The position numbers were made by a program, and so were the translations under genes. This document shows positions 23,616 through 31,040 of a DNA stretch of 31,040 bases, one piece after another. The notes beneath the pieces were generated by a model. That model was not told the DNA's origin and searched no databases. It worked only from the letters and a program-made list of their open reading frames with translations. Each line of letters starts with the position of its first letter. The first letter of the stretch is position 1. Location of the stretch: assembly GCA_964649095.1 (NCBI GenBank), contig CAZYPH010000015.1, forward strand, positions 1 through 31,040. The letters run 5' to 3'. The stretch is from CAZYPH01 sp964649095. GTDB lineage: Bacteria > Bdellovibrionota > UBA1018 > UBA923.

Positions 23616-25279
23616 TCTACTTTCTGCGCTGCCACGACAAATATTTTAACCGATGCCCCCTGCAATATCGGCGTACACTGCATGCGATAGGCCGAACCGG
23701 AGAATTCAAAATCATCTACAATCTGTTCACCACTTTGAGATCGCAGAAACAAATCATCCATAAAAGATCCAAACGCGGCGTCTCTCGCGACGTTGGCAAT
23801 TTCATTACCAATGGCCCCGTCCGATCGAATGCCCGTAATTTCTTCCATCGTATTATTCCACGATAGAATCTTGCGATCAGAACCAAAGACAATAAACCCT
23901 ACACCCATCAGCACATCGCCAATACGTTTGATGCTATCGATAGTAGACTCCGACATTTCTTGGTCTTGCAGACCACCACTGGCCGAACTGGGAATCCGCT
24001 GTAACGCAGCATTCACGACATCAATGAGAGGCTCGATCTCTTCCATTTTAAATTTGTTAGAGACGGCCATGCCGTTGCCCTTTAGAACTTGGTCGATTTC
24101 ATGGTTTAGCGTTTCGATCGGTCGAATCGTTAAGCGATAAAGCGTAAAATAAACAATAACTGCAAATATCGCTGCAACGATCATCGACTGGATGTAGTTC
24201 AACATCTCAGTACCTGAATCTACAGTAACCAGCGTTTTGTCATAGAAGACGTAGCCGATCGCGACCGTCACATTCTTACTAACGGTCGGAGAGAATATTT
24301 TTAACGGCACCGCGACCGCCGCGGTATCACCGATAATCTGCGCACGCCGTTCCAGCGACTCTAATTCATTAAACTTCACACGGGCTGACGCGCTGAATGC
24401 CGCTTCGGTAGGCTCTGTTAAATACTGATTTAATAACCGTGACGGCGCCAACACACGGCCTTCCATATCGGTAATATAGGCCGCACGTACGCCAGGTTCG
24501 CGCTCGATATAACTGACATCTAACTTAGACTCATTTTTTTCGAAAATATGGGTACTGTTACGATCGACCATTTGACGCGCTAACACTAAAGCTCTGCCAG
24601 CGGCCTCTTGTGTTAGTTTTTCTTTAGTCGCTTCAACTAGTGGATACACACCACCAATCGAACCAAACACCACGAGTATGACAAACATCCCAGCCATCAA
24701 TGTTCGCCATTCGTGTTTTTCGTTCAAATTATATGCAAAATTTAATATATAATTTTCAAAAATAAACTGAATGCGCTCTTTCAGCGATTGAGGGGTGTCT
24801 TTCTTTGGTGCCTCGCCACCTAAACCAGCAGCCTGATGCAAACCCGTACCGCCTAGTCCTGGAAGGGCACCCATGGGATTCATTCCCCCCGATGCCATCG
24901 GCATTTGTGACCCCTGAGGCGCATGATTCGCTAACGGCACCGACACTAAATGGGGCTGTGCATTTGCCAGAGCCGGAGCTCGCCTGCGCTCAACATTCAC
25001 AACCTCTAATACATACTCACCGACAGAAATGCGATCTCCCGTCCGTACGTGTTTTTCTTTACTAAGCACGCCGTTAACGAATGTACCGTTCGAGCTACCG
25101 CAATCTTTTACTCCCACTTTTCCGTTATCGACCACTAACACGCAGTGTTGTTTGGAAACCTTTTTTGATTCCAGAATAATATCATTCGAATCGGCTCGAC
25201 CAATCGACGTATCGCCAATTTCGTTGATGGAATAGGCTCGGCCCTTTTCAGGCCCTGACACCACCATTAACTTAAACAC
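23612..25279 (-). CDS. FHA-sensor-PAS membrane protein
   Basis: A 555-residue protein with a canonical N-terminal FHA domain: R28 (SIGRADSND), S42 and H45 (VSKQH), N64 (GSSNGT). A Gly/Met/Pro-rich linker (about 102-163) leads to two membrane segments (about 193-213 and 358-380) that bracket a periplasmic domain of about 145 residues resembling extracytoplasmic sensor domains of chemoreceptors. A HAMP-like stretch and a C-terminal PAS domain follow (about 445-550: VGFIVFGSDRKILSWNNTMEEITGI). No kinase, cyclase or methyl-accepting domain follows, so output must pass through contacts or the FHA domain. It starts with GTG 25279, with GGGGAG 7 bases upstream; starting at the ATG 25267 would remove the first FHA strand. 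Confidence 0.88.
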   Translation of the reverse strand: MFKLMVVSGPEKGRAYSINEIGDTSIGRADSNDIILESKKVSKQHCVLVVDNGKVGVKDCGSSNGTFVNGVLSKEKHVRTGDRISVGEYVLEVVNVERRRAPALANAQPHLVSVPLANHAPQGSQMPMASGGMNPMGALPGLGGTGLHQAAGLGGEAPKKDTPQSLKERIQFIFENYILNFAYNLNEKHEWRTLMAGMFVILVVFGSIGGVYPLVEATKEKLTQEAAGRALVLARQMVDRNSTHIFEKNESKLDVSYIEREPGVRAAYITDMEGRVLAPSRLLNQYLTEPTEAAFSASARVKFNELESLERRAQIIGDTAAVAVPLKIFSPTVSKNVTVAIGYVFYDKTLVTVDSGTEMLNYIQSMIVAAIFAVIVYFTLYRLTIRPIETLNHEIDQVLKGNGMAVSNKFKMEEIEPLIDVVNAALQRIPSSASGGLQDQEMSESTIDSIKRIGDVLMGVGFIVFGSDRKILSWNNTMEEITGIRSDGAIGNEIANVARDAAFGSFMDDLFLRSQSGEQIVDDFEFSGSAYRMQCTPILQGASVKIFVVAAQKVE

Positions 25280-25629
25280 AATCGATCTCCCCGCTTCAGA
25301 ACTTCACAACGATTGGCCTTGGTCTCTAGAACATGATCGGCCCCAAACTCTGGTAGAAACACACGATACGGCTTAACGTGAATATCAACTCGGACGACTT
25401 CAAAGTACTTCTGCGAAATTTTCCGCAGATAAATAACATCAATTGGTATCCGCATGAAAACCGTGTGAATGGCGTTACAATTGGCAAACAGTAGACCCTC
25501 GTCCGCTTCGACTGCTGTACGTCCTAACAAACCAATCAATCGACCAAAAAAACCCTGTGCCCACTGCACGCGACTTAACTCGAACGTCGAATCTCGTTCG
25601 TCTGATGCGTTAACCAATGAAAGCTTCAT
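25267..25629 (-). CDS. DUF192 protein inside the Tad locus
   Basis: A 120-residue protein with the DUF192 signature: RLIGLLGR, DEGLLFANC, then IHTVFMRIPIDVIYL and a C-terminal KRGDRL strand. Family function is not established; members are small, often exported beta-rich proteins. This one has no signal peptide. Its start overlaps the tadC stop (TAATG at 25631-25627) and its end overlaps the FHA-PAS start by 13 bases, so it is part of the operon. It may act with TadC or the FHA sensor, but nothing in the sequence proves it. Confidence 0.85.
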   Translation of the reverse strand: MKLSLVNASDERDSTFELSRVQWAQGFFGRLIGLLGRTAVEADEGLLFANCNAIHTVFMRIPIDVIYLRKISQKYFEVVRVDIHVKPYRVFLPEFGADHVLETKANRCEVLKRGDRLCLS

Positions 25630-26603
25630 TAGAAAAGCCCTCCACCACTGCCCATCGCAGCGATAAACGGACCGAAGATGGTTAATATAATTGCCGGTAA
25701 AATAAAGACGAACATGGGAAACATAATCTTTTGAGCTGATTTTGCACCCTCTCGTTCCGCTGCTAGAAATCGTTGGCCACGTATTTGTTCCGACTGCTGA
25801 CGCAATACTTTACCGATCGATGCGCCCATCTGATCGGCCGATACTAAGATCGCAATAAACGACGAGATCTCAGACATATCTAAACGCAAGGCCATCTCTT
25901 TCATGGCATCGGCACGCGAAGAACCAATCTGAATCTCTTTCATCATCTGCGCGAACTCATCGACCAACGGACTAGGCTGGGCCTTATCAACTACTTTTCC
26001 AATGGCGCCCAGAAAGTCGAGACCAGCCTCAGTAGAAAGCGCCAAAAGGTCGACAATAAAAGGCATCGCTCGACGGACCTGCGATTGACGCTGTGTTTTG
26101 GCCTCTTTTAACATGTAATCCGGGTAGAAAAACCCTGCGACACTAAAGAGTGGATATATATACCAATCTATATCCATCTCCCCAAGCTTCATCATTCCGA
26201 AGAAAAATACCGGGGCACCGATAATCAAAAACAGTTTAAACGAAAACAGCTCATCAGGAGTAAACTCGTCTCGCATGCCTGCTGCGATAATTCGGCGGCG
26301 TAGACTCGTACGATAGCCATCAATCTTAAGTGTGCTGACAACTGGCACAACGTAGCGATTAAAGAATGGCCTCGAATAACGAATAATGGCGTTCGAAGCT
26401 TTGCGATCTTTTTCTTCTTCGCCCAAAAGTTGTTTTGCCGAGCGTTGTTCTTCTTGTTGGAAGAAAGCTCGTACAACTAAATACACGGCTACAAATATAA
26501 AGCCCAATGCCACCCACATGGTTAACGACTCCATGGGGTCCATCGTCCAACTTTCAATTGACCATCCACCCCAGACAGGTGGTTTTGTTGTAGTGGGGTT
26601 CAT
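25629..26603 (-). CDS. tadC: Tad pilus inner-membrane platform protein TadC
   Basis: A 324-residue membrane protein with a T2SF domain: N-terminal membrane segment (SLTMWVALGFIFVAVYLVVRAFF), a central pair (KLFLIIGAPVFFFGMM, IYPLFSVAGFFYPDY), cytoplasmic helices (ALSTEAGLDFLGAIGKV, EMALRLDMSEISSFIAILVSADQMGASIGKVLRQQS) and a C-terminal segment (IMFPMFVFILPAIILTIF). It pairs with TadB in the platform. ATG 26603 has GGAG about 9 bases upstream. It is first in the minus-strand block, at the opposite end from tadB, and divergent from the YihY gene across 72 bases. Confidence 0.92.
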   Translation of the reverse strand: MNPTTTKPPVWGGWSIESWTMDPMESLTMWVALGFIFVAVYLVVRAFFQQEEQRSAKQLLGEEEKDRKASNAIIRYSRPFFNRYVVPVVSTLKIDGYRTSLRRRIIAAGMRDEFTPDELFSFKLFLIIGAPVFFFGMMKLGEMDIDWYIYPLFSVAGFFYPDYMLKEAKTQRQSQVRRAMPFIVDLLALSTEAGLDFLGAIGKVVDKAQPSPLVDEFAQMMKEIQIGSSRADAMKEMALRLDMSEISSFIAILVSADQMGASIGKVLRQQSEQIRGQRFLAAEREGAKSAQKIMFPMFVFILPAIILTIFGPFIAAMGSGGGLF

Positions 26604-26640
26604 TAGAGGGCTCCAATCTCAGCCATTTTGTCGGCCTAAT

Positions 26641-26669
26641 TTGCTGAATTCTTAACTGGTAGGTAGAAT
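26641..26669 (+). promoter_or_regulatory. Promoter of the YihY-like gene, implying a leaderless transcript
   Basis: TTGCTG (26641-26646) and TAGAAT (26664-26669), 17 bases apart; the second matches 5 of 6 positions. Its end is only 6 bases before ATG 26676, so transcription would start at or next to the start codon. Confidence 0.45.
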
Positions 26670-26675
26670 AGGGAA

Positions 26676-27530
26676 ATGTCGAATCACTTCAAAAAATGGG
26701 CAAAATTCGCATTCCTGACTATCAAGACTGCACTAGTTCAGGCAAAAAACGCCGACATATCTTTTATTGCCGGGCACCTGTCTTTTATGACGGTGCTGTC
26801 CTTAGTACCTTTGATTGCTGTTATTATGAGTGTGTTTCAATTGTTCGACGGTCTCGACTACGCCTACAAAAAACTCATGCCATATATATTGAATCAACTA
26901 TCTCATGGCGCAGGTCCGATTGTGGAACAAAAGCTTATGCAGTTTATTCGAAAGACCCACTCAAAAACTTTAGGGTGGTTAGGTTTCATCGGTCTATTCG
27001 CATCCGCCTATTCAATGTATGACACGGTTGCTACAGCCTTTAATCGGTTATGGTCAGTAGATAGACGCCTTGCTATATATGAAAAACCGTTACGGTTTTT
27101 ATTAATATCAATTATCGGCCCTATTCTATTAGGTCTATCACTCGCCATCACTGCATTTGTAACCACTTACGCAAAGCATCTATCGGGCAATCTCTATTTA
27201 GTGGCGTCATTTAGTACAAGCCTACTCGTTTCGTTCGCACTGTATCTATTAGTTTATAGCCTCGTGCCAATGGCACGTATTTCGTTAAAACACATATACC
27301 GCGGCGCCCTAGTTGCGACCGTACTATTAGAGACGGCAAAATATAGCTACGCGTTCTACACAAAAAGAGTGGTTACCTACTCAAAGTTCTACGGTTCGTT
27401 TGCCGCATTGCCGATGTTCTTGTTATGGATCTACATCGCTTGGCTCATCACACTTTTCGGGGCTGTAATAATTCGCAGTTTACAGGTACGCGCCAATCAA
27501 AAAGGCGCGGGAACTTCATTAAGAAAATAG
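26676..27530 (+). CDS. YihY/BrkB-family inner-membrane protein
   Basis: A 284-residue polytopic membrane protein of the YihY (formerly 'ribonuclease BN') family. Signatures are the N-terminal AGHLSFMTVLSLVPLIAVIMS, the MYDTVATAFNRLWSVDRRL segment and the C-terminal FYGSFAALPMFLLWIYIAWLITLFGAVI. Six membrane segments can be placed. The family's function is not settled; relatives have been linked to transport or resistance, and the RNase name is considered wrong. ATG 26676 has only GGGA next to it, too close for a normal ribosome binding site, fitting a leaderless message. It overlaps or abuts the next gene. Confidence 0.9.
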   Translation: MSNHFKKWAKFAFLTIKTALVQAKNADISFIAGHLSFMTVLSLVPLIAVIMSVFQLFDGLDYAYKKLMPYILNQLSHGAGPIVEQKLMQFIRKTHSKTLGWLGFIGLFASAYSMYDTVATAFNRLWSVDRRLAIYEKPLRFLLISIIGPILLGLSLAITAFVTTYAKHLSGNLYLVASFSTSLLVSFALYLLVYSLVPMARISLKHIYRGALVATVLLETAKYSYAFYTKRVVTYSKFYGSFAALPMFLLWIYIAWLITLFGAVIIRSLQVRANQKGAGTSLRK

Positions 27531-28255
27531 TATATACTATATTTTTGATATTTTCCTCGATATTCATTCCAAATTCACTACATGCCAATAATATACAGAA
27601 GAACTGGTACATACTAAAAGCCAACCAAAAGAAGCTGGGCTACTATCACGAAACAGTCGAACAACGCGACGGCAAGCTCTACTTCCGCTATCGGCTCAAG
27701 AAGTTTGAAAGTGGTTCCGTCTATACCGAAAACTATGGCGCCATTGCCCAGCACGACCTCACGCCGATTACATTTAACCTTACCAAATCTGCACAAGCGG
27801 CCCTAGACATTACCGACGCCAGTTTTCGCATTGAAAACAATAACGGCGTATTTGATATTCGCGTCTCTGGCGCACGCAACACCACCATTACTCGACAGGT
27901 TTCAAAAGAAACGATCCTTGATGTCTTTTTCCCGCTCTGGATATCAAAAAATTGGACCACATTAGAAAATAAACGCCCCGCTACGGTGAGAACCTTTATC
28001 GAAGACCAAGACACCTCAAGCTACCGCACCCAACAAGTCATGGTGCGCATGCAAGAGCTCAACCCCAACCTCAACTGCACCAATTTTGCCGTCGAGATCG
28101 ACGGTCGTGTGCGTGGTACGTGGTGTATGCAACGCAATGGTGTGTTAGTGGAATTTGTAATCGTAAATAGCGCCAATCGCAGCACATTTACTGTGCAGAG
28201 AGTGCCTTCTGAGAGTATTGCAAAACAAGGCCTACCAAGTGATGAGACGCCCTAA
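27518..28255 (+). CDS. Exported protein, unrecognised, with a probable non-standard start
   Basis: About 245 residues: signal peptide KKIVYTIFLIFSSIFIPNSLHA, then a beta-rich mature part (NWYILKANQKKLGYYHETVEQRDGK, YGAIAQHDLTPITFNL, VVEI-type strands, NCTNFAVEIDGRVRGTWC) with two Cys about 18 residues apart. The pattern resembles periplasmic beta proteins of the DUF3108 kind, but this is only an impression. The frame is open from ATG 27425, but that start would put 31 hydrophilic residues before the signal peptide and overlap the YihY gene by 106 bases. ATT 27518 would give a textbook signal peptide with a 13-base overlap; TTG 27545 would leave too short a leader. Confidence 0.72.
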   Translation: MKKIVYTIFLIFSSIFIPNSLHANNIQKNWYILKANQKKLGYYHETVEQRDGKLYFRYRLKKFESGSVYTENYGAIAQHDLTPITFNLTKSAQAALDITDASFRIENNNGVFDIRVSGARNTTITRQVSKETILDVFFPLWISKNWTTLENKRPATVRTFIEDQDTSSYRTQQVMVRMQELNPNLNCTNFAVEIDGRVRGTWCMQRNGVLVEFVIVNSANRSTFTVQRVPSESIAKQGLPSDETP

Positions 28256-28319
28256 AATCTAAGTCTGCAAAAATTTATTTTGCGACTCGCGCACAACCTG
28301 TGAGATTCCCATTGCTGAT

Positions 28320-29246
28320 ATGCCAGTAGGAATCACCGTCGTTCAAAAGCTCTCAAAATTTCTTAGCACTATTTTTGGTGTGGTTGTTTTAGTGTTCATC
28401 ACAACCCGACTCCTACCCGGCACGGCATTAGATTTATTGGGCGGCGAGAATATTTCCGCTATCGAATACCAGCGATTAGAGGCTCAACTACACCTCAATG
28501 AACCCATATATAAGCAGCTATATATCTATTTTTGTGATCTCGTAAAATTCGACTTTGGCACTTCAGTAGTTTCAAAAAAACCAATCCGCGATCTCATACT
28601 GAGTGCCATTGCAAATACTGGATTACTAAGTATTTCAGCCCTAGGCGTTGGGATTCTATTCGGAAATACTTTAGCACTGATTACCTACTTTTCTAAAACA
28701 CTGACTGCACTCGGCCGACTTCTTTCGTTGATCATCTATGGTGTCCCAATTTTTGTGATTGGCATCTTCGCAACCGAAATGTTTGGCATGCGGTCGTTTA
28801 TGCTTCCAATTTACACCGCTGGTGCGATGCCTACTGTTCGCGAACTCATTCTACCCACCATGACACTGAGCAGCGGCCTTCTGGTCGCTCACTTTCTATT
28901 TTGCCATGACAAACTCTCTGAACTCATCGGCCAACCGTTCGTGACCGTGGCCTACGCCAAAGGCCTTAACCGCTGGCAGGTTTTAACAAGACACTTATTA
29001 CCAAACTTAAAACCGGCGATTCTAAGCCTCACCCGCTTTCAGTTGACCCATCTTCTAACCGGTGCGCTCGTAACAGAAACGATGTTTGGCATTCGAGGGC
29101 TCGGTTTTATACTCTACCGCGGCATACTCGAACGCGACTATGCTGTAGTGCAGGCCTGCGCCATTTGGTTTGGCGTGGTATACAGCGCAACACGATTATT
29201 TTTTGCAGCATCGAGCGGTGCGATTAGGCGGGAGCACTCCGTATGA
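28320..29246 (+). CDS. Opp/Dpp-type ABC transporter permease, B subunit
   Basis: A 308-residue inner-membrane permease of the DppB/OppB/NikB family, which imports peptides or nickel. The N-terminal segment FLSTIFGVVVLVFITTRLLPGTALDLLGG is typical of B subunits. The BPD domain with the EAA loop AYAKGLNRWQVLTRHLLPN and the end LFGIRGLGFILYRGILERDY-type segment follow (here TMFGIRGLGFILYRGILERDY). No binding protein or ATPase gene is in the window. The stop overlaps the next start as ATGA (29243-29246). With a NagZ-like gene behind it, muropeptide or cell-wall peptide uptake is plausible, but substrate cannot be read from the sequence. Confidence 0.9.
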   Translation: MPVGITVVQKLSKFLSTIFGVVVLVFITTRLLPGTALDLLGGENISAIEYQRLEAQLHLNEPIYKQLYIYFCDLVKFDFGTSVVSKKPIRDLILSAIANTGLLSISALGVGILFGNTLALITYFSKTLTALGRLLSLIIYGVPIFVIGIFATEMFGMRSFMLPIYTAGAMPTVRELILPTMTLSSGLLVAHFLFCHDKLSELIGQPFVTVAYAKGLNRWQVLTRHLLPNLKPAILSLTRFQLTHLLTGALVTETMFGIRGLGFILYRGILERDYAVVQACAIWFGVVYSATRLFFAASSGAIRREHSV

Positions 29247-29968
29247 GCTGGCTTGAGCCCCAAGACCTTACGAATATTCTCTGCACACCCAGCACCACAC
29301 ACTGGTTTGGTTGCGACATTTTTGGACGCGATTTGCTGGCACGTATTTTATACGGAATTTTAATATCGACGGGCCTTGCGGTCGCCATCACAGTATTATC
29401 TTTAATCGGCGCCTGCCTAATTTCTTTTTTTGTCACTACCAATACGTTTCGACGCCGAACCTATCAGTATTTACAAATATTTTTTATTTACATACTCGAT
29501 TGTGCGCTGGCCTTTCCAACGCTTATCTTGTGTCTGATCATGTCTAGCGTAATGCCCAATTCGATTTATTCTTTTATTATTGCGCTAGTCGTACCGATGA
29601 CACTACACAAGACCATCTTTTTTGACTCTGCGATGACAACTATCAGTCGCAAAGACTATGTGGCATCGGCCCATGCACTAGGCCTAAGGCGTCATCATTT
29701 ATTCTATAATTACTATATAAAGAATTTATGGCCTGAATTACGCCTTCAAGGCCTGTCATCGTTTATTGCCGTCATCATGGCCGAATCGACGTTGAGTTAT
29801 TTGGGGCTTACCAGCACACTTCAGAATAATAGCTTGGGTAAATTACTCTCAGAAAGTAAAGACCACTTATTCGACCACCCGCACGCTTTTATTTTTCCAG
29901 CACTTTGCATCATAACCCTCCTCGTCATTCTAAACTTTCTTTTGCGAAAGAAGCAGTTTGAGCCATAA
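29243..29968 (+). CDS. Opp/Dpp-type ABC transporter permease, C subunit, short at the N terminus
   Basis: A 241-residue permease of the DppC/OppC family with HWFGCDIFGRDLLARILYG (the usual HPLGTDxxGRDxLSR segment), the EAA-type loop AHALGLRRHHLFYNYYIKNLWPE and AESTLSYLGLT. Family members are usually 280-300 residues and begin with an extra membrane helix (OppC_N region). This protein starts directly before the conserved segment, and an in-frame TAG lies 15 bases upstream of ATG 29243, so the first helix is truly absent here. It is translated together with the B subunit. It could be a natural short form or a degraded gene; the rest is intact. Confidence 0.88.
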   Translation: MSWLEPQDLTNILCTPSTTHWFGCDIFGRDLLARILYGILISTGLAVAITVLSLIGACLISFFVTTNTFRRRTYQYLQIFFIYILDCALAFPTLILCLIMSSVMPNSIYSFIIALVVPMTLHKTIFFDSAMTTISRKDYVASAHALGLRRHHLFYNYYIKNLWPELRLQGLSSFIAVIMAESTLSYLGLTSTLQNNSLGKLLSESKDHLFDHPHAFIFPALCIITLLVILNFLLRKKQFEP

Positions 29969-29979
29969 TTAAAACAGTT

Positions 29980-31040
29980 ATGGATGCAATTCGTGCAGCT
30001 CTTGGGTCAATATTTTTTATTGGATTTGAAGAAAAAGAACTCGCCCCCGCAACTTTGAAATTCATCAAAGACAATAACATTGGTGGCTTCACGCTGTTTA
30101 AAACAAACTATCAAGACCCCATACAAATGGCGCATTTGAATTACAGCCTGCAAGAGGCCGTTCAAAGCGACCACAACACACCACCGCCTTTTATTTGCGT
30201 AGACCACGAAGGGGGTCTTGTGCAGCGCTTTCGTGAGGGTTTCTTAAAAATCCCAACGGCACAAACCATTGCGTCGTTAGACTCGGCGCCCACAACTTTT
30301 AAAATTAGCCAATTCATTGCACGCGAATTAAGCGCCGTAGGCATCAACGTCAACTTTGCACCTGTGGCCGATATCAATACCAACCCGAATAATCCGGTGA
30401 TTGGCTCGCGCGCGTTCGGCAGCGATGCGGAAACAGTCAGTAAACATGTCTCAGCATTCGTACGGGGCCATCTTGCCGAAAACGTTCGGCCCGTCTTAAA
30501 ACACTTTCCAGGGCATGGCGACACGGCGTTAGATAGCCACTTCCACTTACCCAGCGTTGAAACCTCGACCACCACACTCGAAACCCGCGAGTTGTTGCCT
30601 TTTAAAACGGGACTCAAATCAAAGGCCGATCTTATGATGTCGTCACACGTCATCGTAAAGTCGATTGACGATCAATTGCCCTGCACACTCAGTGCACGAG
30701 CCCTACAAACACTGTTACGCGATACACTTCATTTTGAAGGTCTTGTATTCTCAGACGACATGGAAATGAAAGCCATGACCGATCACTTTGGCGCCATAGA
30801 CGCCCCAAGAATGGCTTTAGAGGCCGGCGTAGACATATTACTCTACCACACAATGGACAAAGCAGTTCCGGCGTTTGAGGGCCTACTGCACCAAATTAAC
30901 GAATCACCCAAACTACAAACATTGGTATTAGAAAAAAGCCGTCGAGTTTTAGCGTACCGCAAACAACACTTTCAAACATTTTCTATTGATACCGATCGCA
31001 TCCAAACCACTTGCAACAACCCTGAAGCGCAGCGGTTTTT
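29980..31040 (+). CDS. nagZ: GH3 family beta-N-acetylglucosaminidase, NagZ-like, 3'-partial
   Basis: The frame opens at ATG 29980, 11 bases after the permease stop, and is still open at the right edge (353 codons visible). There is no signal peptide, so it is cytoplasmic. GH3 features are ICVDHEGGLVQRF, NVNFAPVADINTNPNNPVIGSRAFG, KHFPGHGDTALDSHFHLP with the D185/H187 acid-base pair of NagZ enzymes, and FSDDMEM with nucleophile D259. NagZ removes GlcNAc from cell-wall breakdown fragments in recycling; in many diderms this also tunes beta-lactamase induction. The adjacent Opp/Dpp permeases could import such fragments. The stretch after about residue 300 is the C-terminal part common to longer GH3 members. 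Confidence 0.9.
   Translation, partial: MDAIRAALGSIFFIGFEEKELAPATLKFIKDNNIGGFTLFKTNYQDPIQMAHLNYSLQEAVQSDHNTPPPFICVDHEGGLVQRFREGFLKIPTAQTIASLDSAPTTFKISQFIARELSAVGINVNFAPVADINTNPNNPVIGSRAFGSDAETVSKHVSAFVRGHLAENVRPVLKHFPGHGDTALDSHFHLPSVETSTTTLETRELLPFKTGLKSKADLMMSSHVIVKSIDDQLPCTLSARALQTLLRDTLHFEGLVFSDDMEMKAMTDHFGAIDAPRMALEAGVDILLYHTMDKAVPAFEGLLHQINESPKLQTLVLEKSRRVLAYRKQHFQTFSIDTDRIQTTCNNPEAQRF

Noticed and set aside
30162..30653. A 163-codon minus-strand frame
   Set aside because: It is antisense to the GH3 gene, whose catalytic motifs are intact in the plus-strand frame.
1..31040. CRISPR array, tRNA, rRNA, transposase or phage genes
   Set aside because: No regularly spaced repeats, tRNA-like sequence, rRNA sequence, transposase, integrase or phage structural genes were seen.

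Overview
The window reads as chromosomal DNA of a Gram-negative bacterium, most likely a member of the Bdellovibrionota (Bdellovibrio-like). The evidence is indirect. There is a complete Tad/Flp (type IVb) pilus locus whose last genes are a YD-repeat secreted protein followed at once by a small secreted protein. That is the arrangement I recall for the Bdellovibrio 'hit' (host-interaction) locus, Bd0109/Bd0108. Periplasmic, outer-membrane and wall-recycling proteins fit a diderm. Gene density is high, genes overlap tightly, and base composition looks balanced. No tRNA, rRNA, CRISPR array or insertion sequence was seen. Two runs of exactly ten N (764-773 and 12396-12405) fall inside genes and look like assembly gap placeholders.

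Layout: (1) 1-1557, the 3' part of an ankyrin-repeat gene, cut by the left edge and by a gap. (2) 1794-6637, lon protease and two overlapping DUF21/CBS membrane-protein genes. (3) 6612-8088, a predicted outer-membrane protein (minus strand), a 400-base intergenic region with palindromes, a promoter and a possible 37-codon leader ORF, then two small exported proteins. (4) 8092-26603, a minus-strand block of 22 genes devoted mainly to the Tad pilus. (5) 26676-31040, plus-strand genes: a YihY-like membrane protein, an unrecognised exported protein, two Opp/Dpp-type permeases and a NagZ-like GH3 glycosidase that runs off the right edge.

The Tad block runs right to left. It begins with tadC, a DUF192 gene, three membrane FHA proteins and a PP2C phosphatase. 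A strong promoter (19457-19486) then starts a second unit: two Flp pilins, a prepilin peptidase, three further prepilin-like proteins, CpaB, the CpaC secretin, one polypeptide joining CpaE/TadZ and CpaF/TadA, TadB, the YD-repeat protein and the small Ala/Pro-rich secreted protein. A CheY-like receiver and two unknown genes follow. Expected roles: peptidase and prepilins make the fibre, CpaC/CpaB form the outer-membrane channel, the fused ATPase with TadB/TadC drives assembly, and the FHA/PP2C proteins plus receiver form a control layer. No Ser/Thr kinase or histidine kinase is present, so those partners would have to lie elsewhere.

The most interesting points are the hit-like pair with in-frame direct repeats in its small gene, the CpaE-CpaF fusion, the phosphothreonine module with two canonical and two degenerate FHA domains, and the separation of tadB from tadC.
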